Assembly: GCF_000243415.2 (NCBI RefSeq)
Contig: NZ_KI912270.1
Location: 5,351,837 to 5,415,836, forward strand
Reading direction: 5' to 3'
Length of the DNA: 64,000 nt
Source: Mycolicibacterium tusciae JS617
Lineage (GTDB): Bacteria; Actinomycetota; Actinomycetes; Mycobacteriales; Mycobacteriaceae
In this document: piece after piece, positions 27,284-36,990 of the stretch
Position numbering within the stretch: the stretch's first letter is position 1
Layout of the letters: the number at the start of each line of letters is the position of its first letter
Position numbers and translations under genes: made by a program
Notes under the pieces: model-generated
The model's database searches: none
What the model was told of the DNA's origin: nothing
The model's input: only the letters and a program-made list of their open reading frames with translations

Positions 27284-27768
27284 AGCTCGTCGGCCCCGTC
27301 GGCCTTACCGTCGGCGTCGCTGTCGCGCAGCTTGACGTCCCACCGCCCGTCACTGTCGGTGTCGACGAAGGCGTGCTCGCCGCTGACCGCGCGATCGGCC
27401 AGCCCGTCGCCGTCGGAATCCAGAAGCCTGTCGTCGGCCTGACCGTCCGCATCGACATCGACCACAACGCCCCCGGCATGCTCGACGCCGTCGAGCCCGA
27501 ACCACCGCAAGAGGCCGACCCGGTCCATGCTCACCGCCCAGGTGCCGGTGCCGTCGTCGGTGAAGTACGCGGGCTCGAAGAGATGGTCGCGCACCATGTG
27601 GTCGGCGACGCCATCGGCATCCAGGTCGGCCATCGCGTCATCGAGCAAGCCGTCGGCGTCGTAATCCAGGCCGACCGCGTCGAATGCGGCGTCGCCGTTC
27701 AGGTCGATATCGGGCGCCGCGGTCCAGATGGTGGCCGAGCCGTCGCCGTCACCGAGGCAGTACTCCAT
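27280..27768 (-). CDS. Asp-rich calcium-binding-like repeat protein (Rv3906c-like)
   Basis: A 162-residue, strongly acidic protein made largely of DxDxDG repeats: DYDADG, DLDADG, DVDADG, DSDGDG, DTDSDG and DSDADG, plus DLNGD near the N-terminus. These resemble thrombospondin-type-3 or EF-hand-like Ca-binding loops. [16 protein letters not shown] segment separates the two repeat groups. No signal peptide is evident, which is odd for a calcium-loop protein. Homologs have been labelled pullulanase-like, but no catalytic domain is visible. The ATG lies 5 bases after the pcnA stop, so it is co-transcribed with pcnA. Confidence 0.82.
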   Translation of the reverse strand: MEYCLGDGDGSATIWTAAPDIDLNGDAAFDAVGLDYDADGLLDDAMADLDADGVADHMVRDHLFEPAYFTDDGTGTWAVSMDRVGLLRWFGLDGVEHAGGVVVDVDADGQADDRLLDSDGDGLADRAVSGEHAFVDTDSDGRWDVKLRDSDADGKADGADEL

Positions 27769-27773
27769 ACCGA

Positions 27774-29246
27774 TCAGACGGCGCGGTCGCCTCGCGAGTT
27801 CCACCACTTGGTCAATTCCTCGACCGCTTCTTCATGCGACAGCGGGCCGCGGTCGAGTCGAAGTTCTTTGAGGTACCGCCACGCCTCGCCGACCTGCGGC
27901 CCGGCGGGAATGTCGAGCAACCGCATGATCTCGTTGCCGTCCAGATCCGGCCGAACCCGTGCCAAATCCTCCTTTTCGGCCAGCTCCGCTATCCGATGCT
28001 CGAGGTCGTCGTAGGCCGCCTGCAGTCGCGCAGCGCGCCGCTTGTTGCGGGTGGTGCAGTCAGCGCGAACCAGCTTGTGCAATCGGGGCAGCAGCGGACC
28101 AGCGTCGGTGACGTAGCGCCGCACCGCCGAATCGCTCCACCGGCCGGTCCCGCTGCCGTCCGCATAGCCGTGGAATCGCAGATGCAGATACACCAGCTGG
28201 GAGACGTCCTCGACCATCTGCTTCGAATACTTCAGCGCCCGCATCCGCTTGCGCGTCATCTTCGCGCCCACCACCTCGTGATGGTGAAAGCTCACGCCGC
28301 CGTCGTCTTCGTGCTTGCGGGTCGACGGCTTGCCGATGTCATGCAGCAGCGCCGCCCAGCGCAGCACCAGATCGGGTCCGCCTTCCGGTCCTGGATCCTC
28401 CAGGTCGATCGCCTGCCGCAACACCGTCAGCGAATGCCAGTACACGTCCTTGTGCTGATGGTGTTCGTCGATGGCCATCCGCATGGCACCCACCTCTGGC
28501 AGCACGACATCGCCGAGGCCGGTCTGCACCATCAGGTCGATGCCCGCGACCGGGTCCTCGCCGAGAAGCAGCTTGTCCAATTCGGCGGCCACCCGTTCCG
28601 CGGAGATCCGTCCGAGCTGCGGCGCCATCTCGACAAGGGCCTCCACCACCCTCGGAGCGACGGTGAAGCCCAGTTGGGAGACGAACCGCGCCGCCCGCAG
28701 CATCCGCAACGGATCATCGCCGAACGACCTCTCGGGGGCGGCCGGGGTGTCGAGCGTCTTCGCGCGCACGGCCGCCAACCCGTCGAGCGGATCGTGGAAC
28801 TCAGCCGGACCATCGGCAGTGATGCGGACCGCCATCGCGTTCGCGGTGAAATCGCGGCGCACGAGATCGTCGTCCAGGTTGTCGCCGAATCGCACCTCCG
28901 GGTTGCGCGACACCTGGTCATAGGTGTCGGCGCGGAAGGTGGTGATCTCCAAGCGGTCACCGGCCTTGCCGACGCCGACCGTGCCGAACTGGATGCCCGT
29001 GTCCCACAGTGCGTCGGCCCAGCCGCGCAACATCTCCTGCATCTGCTCGGGACGGGCGTCGGTGGTGAAGTCGAGGTCGTTGCCGAGCCGGCCGAGCAGG
29101 GCGTCGCGCACGCTGCCGCCGACGAGGAAGAGCTCGTGGCCCGCTTCAGCGAACACGCGGCCGAGGTCGCGCAAGACGGCGCCGTGCTGGTTCAGCGCAA
29201 CCTGCGCTGCGCCCAGCAGTTCGGCGTCACTAGCTGATCCGGCCAC
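27774..29246 (-). CDS. pcnA: CCA-adding tRNA nucleotidyltransferase
   Basis: A 490-residue class II nucleotidyltransferase that adds or repairs the tRNA 3' CCA. The head has LVGGSVRDALLGR (about 40-52) and the catalytic DLDFTTDA; the RRDFTANAMAV and PLRMLRAARF motifs follow. An HD domain (WAALLHDIGKP, HH near EVVGAK) is appended, as in mycobacterial orthologs. The GTG at 29244-29246 was chosen because its spacing to the ELLGAAQVALN start matches M. tuberculosis PcnA, and a TAGGGT/AGGG element lies just upstream; an ATG at 29274-29276 is the alternative. It is divergent from mutT4 and corresponds to Rv3907c. Confidence 0.95.
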   Translation of the reverse strand: MAGSASDAELLGAAQVALNQHGAVLRDLGRVFAEAGHELFLVGGSVRDALLGRLGNDLDFTTDARPEQMQEMLRGWADALWDTGIQFGTVGVGKAGDRLEITTFRADTYDQVSRNPEVRFGDNLDDDLVRRDFTANAMAVRITADGPAEFHDPLDGLAAVRAKTLDTPAAPERSFGDDPLRMLRAARFVSQLGFTVAPRVVEALVEMAPQLGRISAERVAAELDKLLLGEDPVAGIDLMVQTGLGDVVLPEVGAMRMAIDEHHQHKDVYWHSLTVLRQAIDLEDPGPEGGPDLVLRWAALLHDIGKPSTRKHEDDGGVSFHHHEVVGAKMTRKRMRALKYSKQMVEDVSQLVYLHLRFHGYADGSGTGRWSDSAVRRYVTDAGPLLPRLHKLVRADCTTRNKRRAARLQAAYDDLEHRIAELAEKEDLARVRPDLDGNEIMRLLDIPAGPQVGEAWRYLKELRLDRGPLSHEEAVEELTKWWNSRGDRAV

Positions 29247-29317
29247 GTTCGGACACCCTAATAGCAACGGCTCCATCACGACCGGTGAGTGCGGCGGGAG
29301 CGATACTTCATGGCAGC

Positions 29318-29323
29318 TACTAT
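29318..29323 (+). promoter_or_regulatory. -10 box of a leaderless promoter (TACTAT)
   Basis: TACTAT is followed by seven bases and the GTG at 29331 of mutT4. It is divergent from the pcnA promoter region. Confidence 0.5.
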
Positions 29324-29330
29324 CGCTTGG

Positions 29331-30113
29331 GTGTCGGACGGCGAACAGGCAAGACCACGACGGCGCCGCGGCCGTCGTCGCGGCCGCCGCGCCGCAGGTC
29401 CCCCCGAAGCCCTCCCGACGCCCCCAGCGGACCAATCCGATCACCACAGCAACGCGGCCGTCAACGGCGCGAAAGGCCAGGCCAACCCCCAGCCCAAGCC
29501 TCAGAAGTCTCGACAGCGCCGCCCGCCTGACCGCTTGCGCACTGTGCACGAGACCTCGGCAGGAGGCTTGGTCATCGACGGCATCGACGGCCCCAAGGAC
29601 GGCCAGGTAGCGGCCCTGATCGGGCGCACCGACCGGCGCGGACGAATGCTCTGGTCACTACCGAAGGGACACATCGAAGTCGGCGAGACGGCCGAACAGA
29701 CCGCCATCCGCGAGGTCGCCGAGGAGACCGGAATCCAGGGCAGCGTGCTGGCCGCGCTCGGCAGCATCGACTACTGGTTTGTCACCGAGGGGCGGCGCGT
29801 GCACAAAACCGTGCACCATTACCTCATGCAATTCCTCGACGGCGAGCTGTCCGACGAGGACGTCGAGGTCACTGAGGTGGCCTGGGTGCCGCTGATGGAG
29901 CTACCCTCCCGGCTGGCCTACGCCGACGAACGCCGGCTCGCCGAGGTCGCCGGTGAGCTGATCGACAAACTGCACGCGGACGGGCCCACCGCGTTGCCAC
30001 CGCTGCCCCGGTCCTCGCCGCGGCGACGGGCCCAGACGCACTCGCACACCCGCAACCGTCGTCCCGACGAAAAGACAACTCGGCGGACGAACGGGTGCGG
30101 CCAAGGACCGTGA
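29331..30113 (+). CDS. mutT4: NUDIX hydrolase MutT4
   Basis: A 260-residue NUDIX protein. The basic N-terminal tail ([14 protein letters not shown], about 8-21) is followed by the conserved [11 protein letters not shown]. The NUDIX box is [23 protein letters not shown] (about 120-142), matching GX5EX7REUXEEXGU. It probably cleaves nucleoside diphosphate derivatives; the precise substrate is not established here. The GTG at 29331 (VSDGEQ) matches the start of Rv3908 and has leaderless spacing; the open frame to 29289 was rejected. It overlaps the start of the next gene. Confidence 0.93.
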   Translation: MSDGEQARPRRRRGRRRGRRAAGPPEALPTPPADQSDHHSNAAVNGAKGQANPQPKPQKSRQRRPPDRLRTVHETSAGGLVIDGIDGPKDGQVAALIGRTDRRGRMLWSLPKGHIEVGETAEQTAIREVAEETGIQGSVLAALGSIDYWFVTEGRRVHKTVHHYLMQFLDGELSDEDVEVTEVAWVPLMELPSRLAYADERRLAEVAGELIDKLHADGPTALPPLPRSSPRRRAQTHSHTRNRRPDEKTTRRTNGCGQGP

Positions 30114-32605
30114 CCATCCCGGCGGGACCGCGTATGTACCCCGCGGCGCGCCTGCTCGTCGCGATCGGGCTGTTGGCGCTGTTCGTCGTACCGATGTTGA
30201 TCCCCCGCGCCGCCGCGGGACAGCCTGGCTCGACGCCGTTCCTGTCGGTGCGCATCGACCGCGTCACCCCGGACGTGGTCACCACCACCAGCGAACCGGT
30301 CGTCACCGTCACCGGCACCGTGCAGAACGTCGGCGACCGCGCCGTGCGCGACGTGATGGTGCGCCTCGAGGACACCGCAGCGGTCGAGTCATCCGCGGGC
30401 CTTCGCACCAACCTCGCCGGCGATGTCGACCAGTTCGAACCTGTCGCCCAATTCATCACCCTCGCACCCGAATTGGCGCGCGGGAGTGCCGTTCCGTTCA
30501 CCCTGTCCTATCCCCTGCGGTCCGCGGAGGAACCGTCGTTGGGTATCGAGGAGCCCGGTGTCTATCCGGTGATGGTGAACGTCAACGGCACTCCCGACTA
30601 CGGCGAGCCGGCACGACTCGACGACGCCCGCTTCCTCCTGCCGGTGCTCGGCGTGCCGCGTGATCCGGCCGCCGGGACCGCAGACACGGTGACGTCGGTG
30701 GTACCGCCGGACACCTCCAGACCCGTCGGCCTGACGCTGTTGTGGCCGATCGCCGATCGGCCCCGGCTGGCCGCGGGCGCACCCGGTGGCACCACACCGA
30801 TCCGGTTCATCGACGACGACCTCGCGACCTCCCTGGCATCCGGCGGTCGGCTGGACACACTGCTGGCGGCCGTGGAGTTCGCGACCGGCCCTCAGGTCGA
30901 TCCCGACGAAAACGTCCGCCTCACGACGTGCCTGGCCGTCGATCCCGACCTGCTCGTCAGTGTCAACGCGATGACGGGCGGCTATGTCGTCAACGACGGT
31001 CCCGACGCCGGGCCGGGCACACCGACGCACCCGGGCGCGGGCCAAGATGCCGCAGTGGCCTGGCTCAACCGACTCAGGACACTCGCGCAGCGAATGTGCG
31101 TCGCGTCGACCACCTACGCGCAAGCCGACCTCGACGCGCTGCACAGGGTCGGGGAGCCCGGCCTGTCCGGCATCGCCGTCAAGACTGCCGGTGACATCGT
31201 TGATCAGATTCTCGGGATCGCGTCGGTCCGCGGCGCCAGCCTGATCGGCGACGGGCCTCTCACCGGGCCGGCGGTGCAACTGCTGTCCAACCAGGGGCAG
31301 CGCGTCGCCATCGGCGCGGCCGAGGTCGAGACCGGATCGGAGTCCGACGGCACTGACACCGCAACGCCGGGCGCCGCCGATGTGTCGCCGGTGCGCTATA
31401 CGCGGGGCCTCGTCTCGGCCCCGTTCGACCCGGCGGTCGGCGCCGCGCTCGCCGCAGCGGGCTCCGAACCGGTGTCCCCGTCATACCTCGACCCCTCGCT
31501 GGCCATCCCTGTGCGACACGGTTCGGAGGTGGCGCGCAGACAGGACGCGATCGGCGCGATCATGTGGCGCGCATTGCGACCCGACGCCACCCCGCGCACG
31601 GAGATCCTGATGCCGCCGATGGCGTGGAGTCCGCAACCGGCCGACGCTCAGGCGGTTCTCACCGCCGCGGCGACCATGATCAACGCCGGGATGGCGCGCC
31701 CCCGGCCGTTGCCCCAGGTGATCATCGAAGCGAACGCGGTAGCTCCGCAGCCCGTCGCGCCGCTGCCCGACACCAACGTCGGAGATCCGCGCGGACGATT
31801 CGACGACGCCGTCCTATCCGGCATCGCCGCGGTGATGGGCCGGCTGTGGGGACTGACTGCGGCGCTGACCACCGACGAGCGCACCGGCCTCACGGGCTAC
31901 GCATACACCGCGCCGCTGCGCGAGGACTCACTGCGCGCACTGAGCCAGTCGGTGCCACCCGATGCCCGCAATGGCCTTGCGCAGCAACGTCTCACGACGG
32001 TCGGCCGGACGGTCGACGACCTTTTCAATGCGGTGACGATCGTCAACCCCGGGGGCTCCTACACACTGGCGACCGAACGCAGTCCGCTGCCGCTCGCGTT
32101 GCGCAACAACCTGCCCGTGCCGATCCGGGTCAGGCTCGACGTCGACGCTCCGCCGGGCATGACCGTCACCGACATGGGTGTGATCGAGCTGCCGCCCGGC
32201 TTCCTGCCGCTCAAGGTTCCGATCGAGGTGCACTTCACCCAGCGCGTCGCCGTCGACGTGGCACTGCGCACTGCCGACGGACTGTCGCTCGGCGAACCCG
32301 TGCGGCTGTCGGTGCACTCCAACGCGTACGGCAAGGTGCTGTTCTTCATCACGCTGACCGTTGGGGCGATCCTCGCGCTGCTGGTCGGCCGGCGCCTGTG
32401 GCACCGGTTCCGCGGTCAGCCCGACCGCGCCGACCTCGACCGGCCGGACCCCCTCGACGTCGCACTGCGCTTCGACGACGAGCCAGCGGATGCACCGGTC
32501 GCCCCCACCGGCAGTAGTGGAATCGCCGGTTCCACCGGCAGTAGTGGAATCGCCGGTTCCACCGGCAGAAGTGGAATCGCCGGTTCCACCGGCAGTGACA
32601 AATGA
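30095..32605 (+). CDS. DUF6049 exported membrane-anchored protein (Rv3909-like)
   Basis: An 836-residue protein with an N-terminal signal/anchor ([18 protein letters not shown]), a large extracytoplasmic region of about 700 residues with an Ig-like first domain ([26 protein letters not shown]), and a C-terminal membrane helix near 748-768 ([18 protein letters not shown]). The cytoplasmic tail ends in three 9-residue repeats (GSSGIAGST). The GTG at 30095 overlaps mutT4 by 19 bases; GTG at 30110 overlapping the mutT4 stop is an alternative. Its stop overlaps the murJ ATG (ATGA), which couples it to the lipid II flippase. It corresponds to Rv3909, of unknown function. Confidence 0.9.
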   Translation: MRPRTVTIPAGPRMYPAARLLVAIGLLALFVVPMLIPRAAAGQPGSTPFLSVRIDRVTPDVVTTTSEPVVTVTGTVQNVGDRAVRDVMVRLEDTAAVESSAGLRTNLAGDVDQFEPVAQFITLAPELARGSAVPFTLSYPLRSAEEPSLGIEEPGVYPVMVNVNGTPDYGEPARLDDARFLLPVLGVPRDPAAGTADTVTSVVPPDTSRPVGLTLLWPIADRPRLAAGAPGGTTPIRFIDDDLATSLASGGRLDTLLAAVEFATGPQVDPDENVRLTTCLAVDPDLLVSVNAMTGGYVVNDGPDAGPGTPTHPGAGQDAAVAWLNRLRTLAQRMCVASTTYAQADLDALHRVGEPGLSGIAVKTAGDIVDQILGIASVRGASLIGDGPLTGPAVQLLSNQGQRVAIGAAEVETGSESDGTDTATPGAADVSPVRYTRGLVSAPFDPAVGAALAAAGSEPVSPSYLDPSLAIPVRHGSEVARRQDAIGAIMWRALRPDATPRTEILMPPMAWSPQPADAQAVLTAAATMINAGMARPRPLPQVIIEANAVAPQPVAPLPDTNVGDPRGRFDDAVLSGIAAVMGRLWGLTAALTTDERTGLTGYAYTAPLREDSLRALSQSVPPDARNGLAQQRLTTVGRTVDDLFNAVTIVNPGGSYTLATERSPLPLALRNNLPVPIRVRLDVDAPPGMTVTDMGVIELPPGFLPLKVPIEVHFTQRVAVDVALRTADGLSLGEPVRLSVHSNAYGKVLFFITLTVGAILALLVGRRLWHRFRGQPDRADLDRPDPLDVALRFDDEPADAPVAPTGSSGIAGSTGSSGIAGSTGRSGIAGSTGSDK
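32510..32590 (+). repeat. Three in-frame 27-bp tandem repeats
   Basis: Units at 32510-32536, 32537-32563 and 32564-32590, unit GGCAGTAGTGGAATCGCCGG then TTCCACC. The third differs by one visible base (AGA for AGT), giving GRSGIAGST. They encode the extreme C-terminus of the DUF6049 protein. Confidence 0.9.
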
Positions 32606-35600
32606 GCACCATCCCCGGCTCCTCGAGCGTGGGCCCCGGCGGCCCCCGCATTCCGGCCGCCGGTCCCCCACCACCGCGGCTGCCCCGCGGACCCGCACCG
32701 AGGCGCCGCGCCGGACGCCCCGAGCTTTCGGACGCCGCGGTGGTGTCCCGCTCATGGGGCATGGCGTTCGCAACCCTGGTCAGCCGCCTCACTGGGTTCG
32801 CCCGCATCGTGCTGATCGCCACTATCCTCGGTGCCGCGCTGTCCAGCGCCTTCTCGGTGGCCTACCAACTCCCCAACCTGATCGCCGCGTTGGTGCTGGA
32901 GGCCACGTTCACCGCGATCTTCGTGCCCGTCCTCGCCCGTGCCGAGCGCGACGACCCCGACGGTGGCACGGCATTCGTGCGCCGTCTGGTCACCCTGGCG
33001 ACGGCGCTGCTGGTGCTCACCACCGCACTGGCCGTCGCGTCGGCGCCGCTGTTGGTCGAGTTGATGCTCGGCGACGACCCCCTGGTTAACCGCGAGCTCA
33101 CCACGGCATTCGCGTATCTCCTGCTGCCGCAGGTGTTGTTCTACGGGCTGTCGTCGGTGTTCATGGCGATCCTCAACACACGAAACGTATTCGGGCCGCC
33201 CGCCTGGGCGCCGGTGTGCAACAACGTCGTCGCGATCGCCACGCTGGGTCTCTATCTCGTTGTCCCCGGTGAACTTTCGGTCGATCCGGTGCAGATGGGC
33301 AACGCGAAGCTGCTCGTTCTCGGCATCGGCATGACGTTGGGCACGGTGACGCAGGTCGTGGTGCTGCTCGTCGCCCTGCGGCGCGAGCGGGTCAGTCTGC
33401 GTCCCCTGTGGGGTATCGACGACCGCTTGAAGCAGTTCGGTGCGATGGCGTCCGCGATGGTGCTGTACGTCCTGATCAGTCAGATCGGCTTGATCGTCGG
33501 CAACCGAATCGCCAGCGGCGCCGCGGCTTCCGGCCCGGCGATCTACACCTACACGTGGCTCGTCCTGATGCTGCCGTTCGGCATTATCGGAGTCACGGTG
33601 TTGACCGTGGTGATGCCACGGCTGAGCCGCAACGCCGCCGCCAACGACAACCCCGCGGTGCTGGCCGACCTGTCGCTGGCCACGCGGCTGACGATGGTGA
33701 CGCTCATCCCGATCGTGGCGATGATGACCGTCGGCGGTCCGGCCATCGGCAGCGCGCTGTTCTCCTACGGCAACTTCGGCGACGTCGACGCCGGCTACCT
33801 CGGCATGGCGATCACGTTGTCCGCCTTCACGCTGATCCCGTATGCCCTTGTGCTGCTTCAACTTCGGGTGTTCTACGCCCGCGAGCAGCCCTGGACCCCC
33901 ATCGCGCTGATCGTCGTGATCACCATCGTGAAGATCGCGGCCTCGGTGGCGGCACCGCACCTCACCGACGATCCGGACATGGTGGCCGGTTATCTGGGCA
34001 TGGCCAACGGGCTGGGCTTCCTGGCCGGGGCCACCGTTGGCTACTTCCTGCTGCGCGCGAATCTCAACCCGCCCGGCGGTCGGCTGATCGGCCTGCAGGT
34101 GGTGCGCACCATTCTCGTCACGATCTGCGCATCGCTGATCGCCGGACTCCTCGCCCACGTGGTCGACCAACTGCTCGGCCTGGAGTCGCTGACGCGCAAC
34201 TGGGGCGGCGGCGGGTCGCTGCTCCGCCTGCTGGTGCTCGGGTTGATCATGGCGCCGATAATCGTCGGGGTGCTCCTCGCCGCCCGAGTGCCCGAGGCTG
34301 CGGCCGCGCTCGCCCTCGTGCGGAGGCGCTTAGCGCGGGGTGGGACGGTTGCCCAACCATCGGCAAAGCTGCCCGACCAGCCTCCGGCGGGCAGGCCCCT
34401 CACGTACGCTCATCACAGGAATTCGTCCGTGCCAGGGCGTCGACCGGGCCCGCCGGTCGTGCGGCGCGGACCCCCGGCGGGGGTGGCCGGGGACGGGATG
34501 GGGAAAGGACCAGCGGTGAGCAACGAATCCGCAGGCGGCTCCGCGCCCGGTCCAGACAACACCGCCACCGCGAAGATCCCGCTGGCGCCGTCATCAGGCG
34601 ACCGCGAACCACCGGTGCCCGCCGACGAATTCCAACCCGACATGCCCGCCCACGAGTTCCGCCCCGACGTGCAGTCGCCCGCCGATGTGAATTCGACTGT
34701 GGAGATTTCGACGGAGCAAGCCAACGGCACGATGCCGCTGCCGGCATCCGGCCGACCGCCGTCGGACTACGCCGGTGATCCCACACGCGAATCACTGCCC
34801 TTCGACGCGCCGAGCGAGCCGCCCATCGAGGCCGCCACCTCGGACGAAGACGTCCACCTCATCCCCGGCGCCGTCATCGCCGGTGGCCGATACCGACTGC
34901 TCGTCTTCCACGGCGGTCCGCCGACGCTGCAGTTCTGGCAGGCGCTCGACACCGCGCTCGACCGCCAGGTGGCGCTCACCTTCGTCGACCCCGAGGCGAC
35001 GCTGTCCGACGATCAGTTGCAGAAGATCCTGGCGGGCACTCTCAAGCTGAGCCGACTCGACATGCCCGGCGTCGCCCGCGTTCTCGACGTCGCAAACACC
35101 GGATCGGGCGGTCTGGTGGTATCCGAGTGGATACGCGGCGGATCCCTGGCCGAGGTCGCCGAAACCTCACCGTCCCCGATCGGCGGCGCGCGCGCGATTC
35201 AATCGTTGGCAGCCGCGGCCGAGGCAGCCCACCGCGCGGGTGTCGCCCTGTCGATTGATCACCCCAGCCGCGTGCGGGTGAGCATCGAAGGCGACGTCGC
35301 GTTGGCATTCCCGGCGACGCTGCCCGCGACCACCCCGGAGGACGACATCCGCGGTATCGGTGCGGCGCTCTATGCACTGCTCGTCAACAAGTGGCCGCTG
35401 CCGGAGTCCGGGGTACGCAGCGGATTGGCTCCCGCCGAACTGGATGCGGCAGGCCAACCTGTCGAACCTCGGGCGGTTGACCGTCAGATTCCATTCCAGA
35501 TTTCGGCTGCCGCGGCGCGCGCGGTGCAAGAGGGCGGCGGTATCCGCAGTGCGCCGACGCTGCTGAACCTGCTGCAGCAGGCCACCGCGGTCGCCGACCG

Positions 35601-36324
35601 CACAGAGCTCATCACCCCCGTCGACGAACCAGAGGCGGCGCCGCCCCCGCAGCGGCCGCGCGAGCGTTCTCCCGAGGATTCCGAGGCGCTGGCCCGCCGG
35701 CGCAAGGGACTCTTGATCGGGCTCGGGGTCGGGGGCGCGATCATCATCGTCGCGCTGGTCGTGCTCGGCACCGTGCTGAGCCGGATCTTCGGCGATGTGG
35801 GCGACGGTCTGGGCGGTGACGAACTGGGCCTCAATGCCCCCGGCTCGTCAGAGGAAGCCACCAGGGAGGCCGGCTCCACCGTGAAACCCATTTCGGCAAC
35901 GGTCTTTTCGCCCGAAGGTGAGGCCGACGCACCCGACGAAGCCAGGCTCGCCATCGACGGCAATCCGACCACGGTGTGGCCGATCGACACCTACACCGAT
36001 CCGGTGCCGTTCCCGAACTTCAAGAACGGTGTCGGGCTGATCCTGACGCTGCCGAAGCCCACCAAGATCGGCGAAGTCACCATCAACGTCAACAGCACCG
36101 GTACCGCGGTGGAGATCCGCTCGGCGCAGACGCCTACGCCCGCCTCGCTGGAAGACACCACGGTGCTGAAGTCGGCCACCACGCTGCAGCCCGGCGAGAA
36201 CACCATCCAGGTCGACAACGCCGAGCCGACGTCCAATCTGCTGGTCTGGGTGTCCACGCTGGGCACCGTCGACGGCGAGAACCGTTCGGACGTCGCAGAG
36301 ATCACTCTCAAGGCGGCCGAATAG
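32602..36324 (+). CDS. murJ: Lipid II flippase MurJ (MviN) with pseudokinase and extracellular domain
   Basis: A 1240-residue fusion. Residues 1-50 are Pro-rich; about 50-575 form the MurJ polytopic core (SRLTGFARIVLIATILG, then QLPNLIAALVLEATFTAIFVPV). A Pro/acidic linker is followed by a cytoplasmic kinase-like domain (about 759-1030), a membrane helix (about 1036-1062) and an extracellular discoidin-like domain (about 1080-1240). The kinase domain looks dead: the VAIK lysine is Thr793 (VALTFVD), and HRD and DFG motifs are absent. In M. tuberculosis the equivalent pseudokinase is phosphorylated by PknB and binds FhaA, restraining peptidoglycan synthesis. The ATG overlaps the upstream stop. 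It corresponds to Rv3910. Confidence 0.95.
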   Translation: MSTIPGSSSVGPGGPRIPAAGPPPPRLPRGPAPRRRAGRPELSDAAVVSRSWGMAFATLVSRLTGFARIVLIATILGAALSSAFSVAYQLPNLIAALVLEATFTAIFVPVLARAERDDPDGGTAFVRRLVTLATALLVLTTALAVASAPLLVELMLGDDPLVNRELTTAFAYLLLPQVLFYGLSSVFMAILNTRNVFGPPAWAPVCNNVVAIATLGLYLVVPGELSVDPVQMGNAKLLVLGIGMTLGTVTQVVVLLVALRRERVSLRPLWGIDDRLKQFGAMASAMVLYVLISQIGLIVGNRIASGAAASGPAIYTYTWLVLMLPFGIIGVTVLTVVMPRLSRNAAANDNPAVLADLSLATRLTMVTLIPIVAMMTVGGPAIGSALFSYGNFGDVDAGYLGMAITLSAFTLIPYALVLLQLRVFYAREQPWTPIALIVVITIVKIAASVAAPHLTDDPDMVAGYLGMANGLGFLAGATVGYFLLRANLNPPGGRLIGLQVVRTILVTICASLIAGLLAHVVDQLLGLESLTRNWGGGGSLLRLLVLGLIMAPIIVGVLLAARVPEAAAALALVRRRLARGGTVAQPSAKLPDQPPAGRPLTYAHHRNSSVPGRRPGPPVVRRGPPAGVAGDGMGKGPAVSNESAGGSAPGPDNTATAKIPLAPSSGDREPPVPADEFQPDMPAHEFRPDVQSPADVNSTVEISTEQANGTMPLPASGRPPSDYAGDPTRESLPFDAPSEPPIEAATSDEDVHLIPGAVIAGGRYRLLVFHGGPPTLQFWQALDTALDRQVALTFVDPEATLSDDQLQKILAGTLKLSRLDMPGVARVLDVANTGSGGLVVSEWIRGGSLAEVAETSPSPIGGARAIQSLAAAAEAAHRAGVALSIDHPSRVRVSIEGDVALAFPATLPATTPEDDIRGIGAALYALLVNKWPLPESGVRSGLAPAELDAAGQPVEPRAVDRQIPFQISAAAARAVQEGGGIRSAPTLLNLLQQATAVADRTELITPVDEPEAAPPPQRPRERSPEDSEALARRRKGLLIGLGVGGAIIIVALVVLGTVLSRIFGDVGDGLGGDELGLNAPGSSEEATREAGSTVKPISATVFSPEGEADAPDEARLAIDGNPTTVWPIDTYTDPVPFPNFKNGVGLILTLPKPTKIGEVTINVNSTGTAVEIRSAQTPTPASLEDTTVLKSATTLQPGENTIQVDNAEPTSNLLVWVSTLGTVDGENRSDVAEITLKAAE

Positions 36325-36378
36325 CCGGGCTATCCCCAGCCCCGCAAAGAGGTGTCAGAACGCCCCCTTCGCGCCGTT

Positions 36379-36384
36379 TAGTGT
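36379..36384 (+). promoter_or_regulatory. -10 box of a leaderless promoter (TAGTGT)
   Basis: TAGTGT is followed by exactly six bases and the GTG at 36391 of sigM. Confidence 0.45.
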
Positions 36385-36390
36385 TCGGCT

Positions 36391-36975
36391 GTGGGGACGT
36401 TCGGGGATCGCACCGATGCGGAGTTGCTCGCCGCGCACGTCGCAGGTGAGCAGTACGCGTTCGAGGAACTGTTCCATCGGCATCACCGCCAGCTGTACCG
36501 GCTCGCGCAACTCACCAGCCGCAACCCCGACGACGCCGCCGACGCCGTGCAGGATGCGATGCTGTCGGCGCACCGCACCGCGCCAGCCTTCCGGCACGAT
36601 GCCGCCGTCAGCAGTTGGTTGTATCGCATTGTGGTCAACGCCTGCCTGGATAGGCTGCGGCGCAACAAATCCCGCCCGACGACCGCACTATTGGACGACA
36701 GCTGTCACGTCGGCGACCCGATGCCGCGGGTGGACACCGCGATCGTGGTCGAGCGGGCGTTGATGCGCCTACCGGTCGAGCAGCGCGCGGCCGTGATCGC
36801 CGTCGACATGCAGGGCTACTCAGTGGCCGAGACCGCCCGCATGCTCGGTGTCGCCGAGGGCACCGTGAAGAGCCGCTGTTCTCGTGCCCGGCGCAAGCTC
36901 GCCGAGACGTTGGACTACTTCGCCATCGCAGAAGGGGGAACCGCGACGGCCTCGTCGCCGTCCAATCGTCGGTAA
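36391..36975 (+). CDS. sigM: ECF sigma factor SigM
   Basis: A 194-residue extracytoplasmic-function sigma factor. Region 2 spans about residues 10-85 (FEELFHRHHRQLYRLAQLTSRNPDDAADAVQDAML, SWLYRIVVNACLDRLRR), and region 4 about 120-175 (LPVEQRAAVIAVDMQGYSVAETARMLGVAEGTVKSRCSRARRKL). The GTG start has leaderless promoter spacing. The anti-sigma gene rsmA follows 15 bases later and trxB next, as in Rv3911-Rv3913. In M. tuberculosis SigM controls a small envelope/ESX-related regulon. Confidence 0.95.
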   Translation: MGTFGDRTDAELLAAHVAGEQYAFEELFHRHHRQLYRLAQLTSRNPDDAADAVQDAMLSAHRTAPAFRHDAAVSSWLYRIVVNACLDRLRRNKSRPTTALLDDSCHVGDPMPRVDTAIVVERALMRLPVEQRAAVIAVDMQGYSVAETARMLGVAEGTVKSRCSRARRKLAETLDYFAIAEGGTATASSPSNRR

Positions 36976-36990
36976 TGGAGACTGGCTGAC

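Noticed and set aside
32416..32601. Minus-strand repeat peptide LPVEPAIPL
   Set aside because: Arises only from the reverse reading of the 27-bp tandem repeats.
36361..36390. SigM-type autoregulatory promoter (GAAC...CGTT) before sigM
   Set aside because: The GAAC and CGTT elements are only about 13 bases apart, too close for an ECF promoter; the TAGTGT leaderless box explains the start better.
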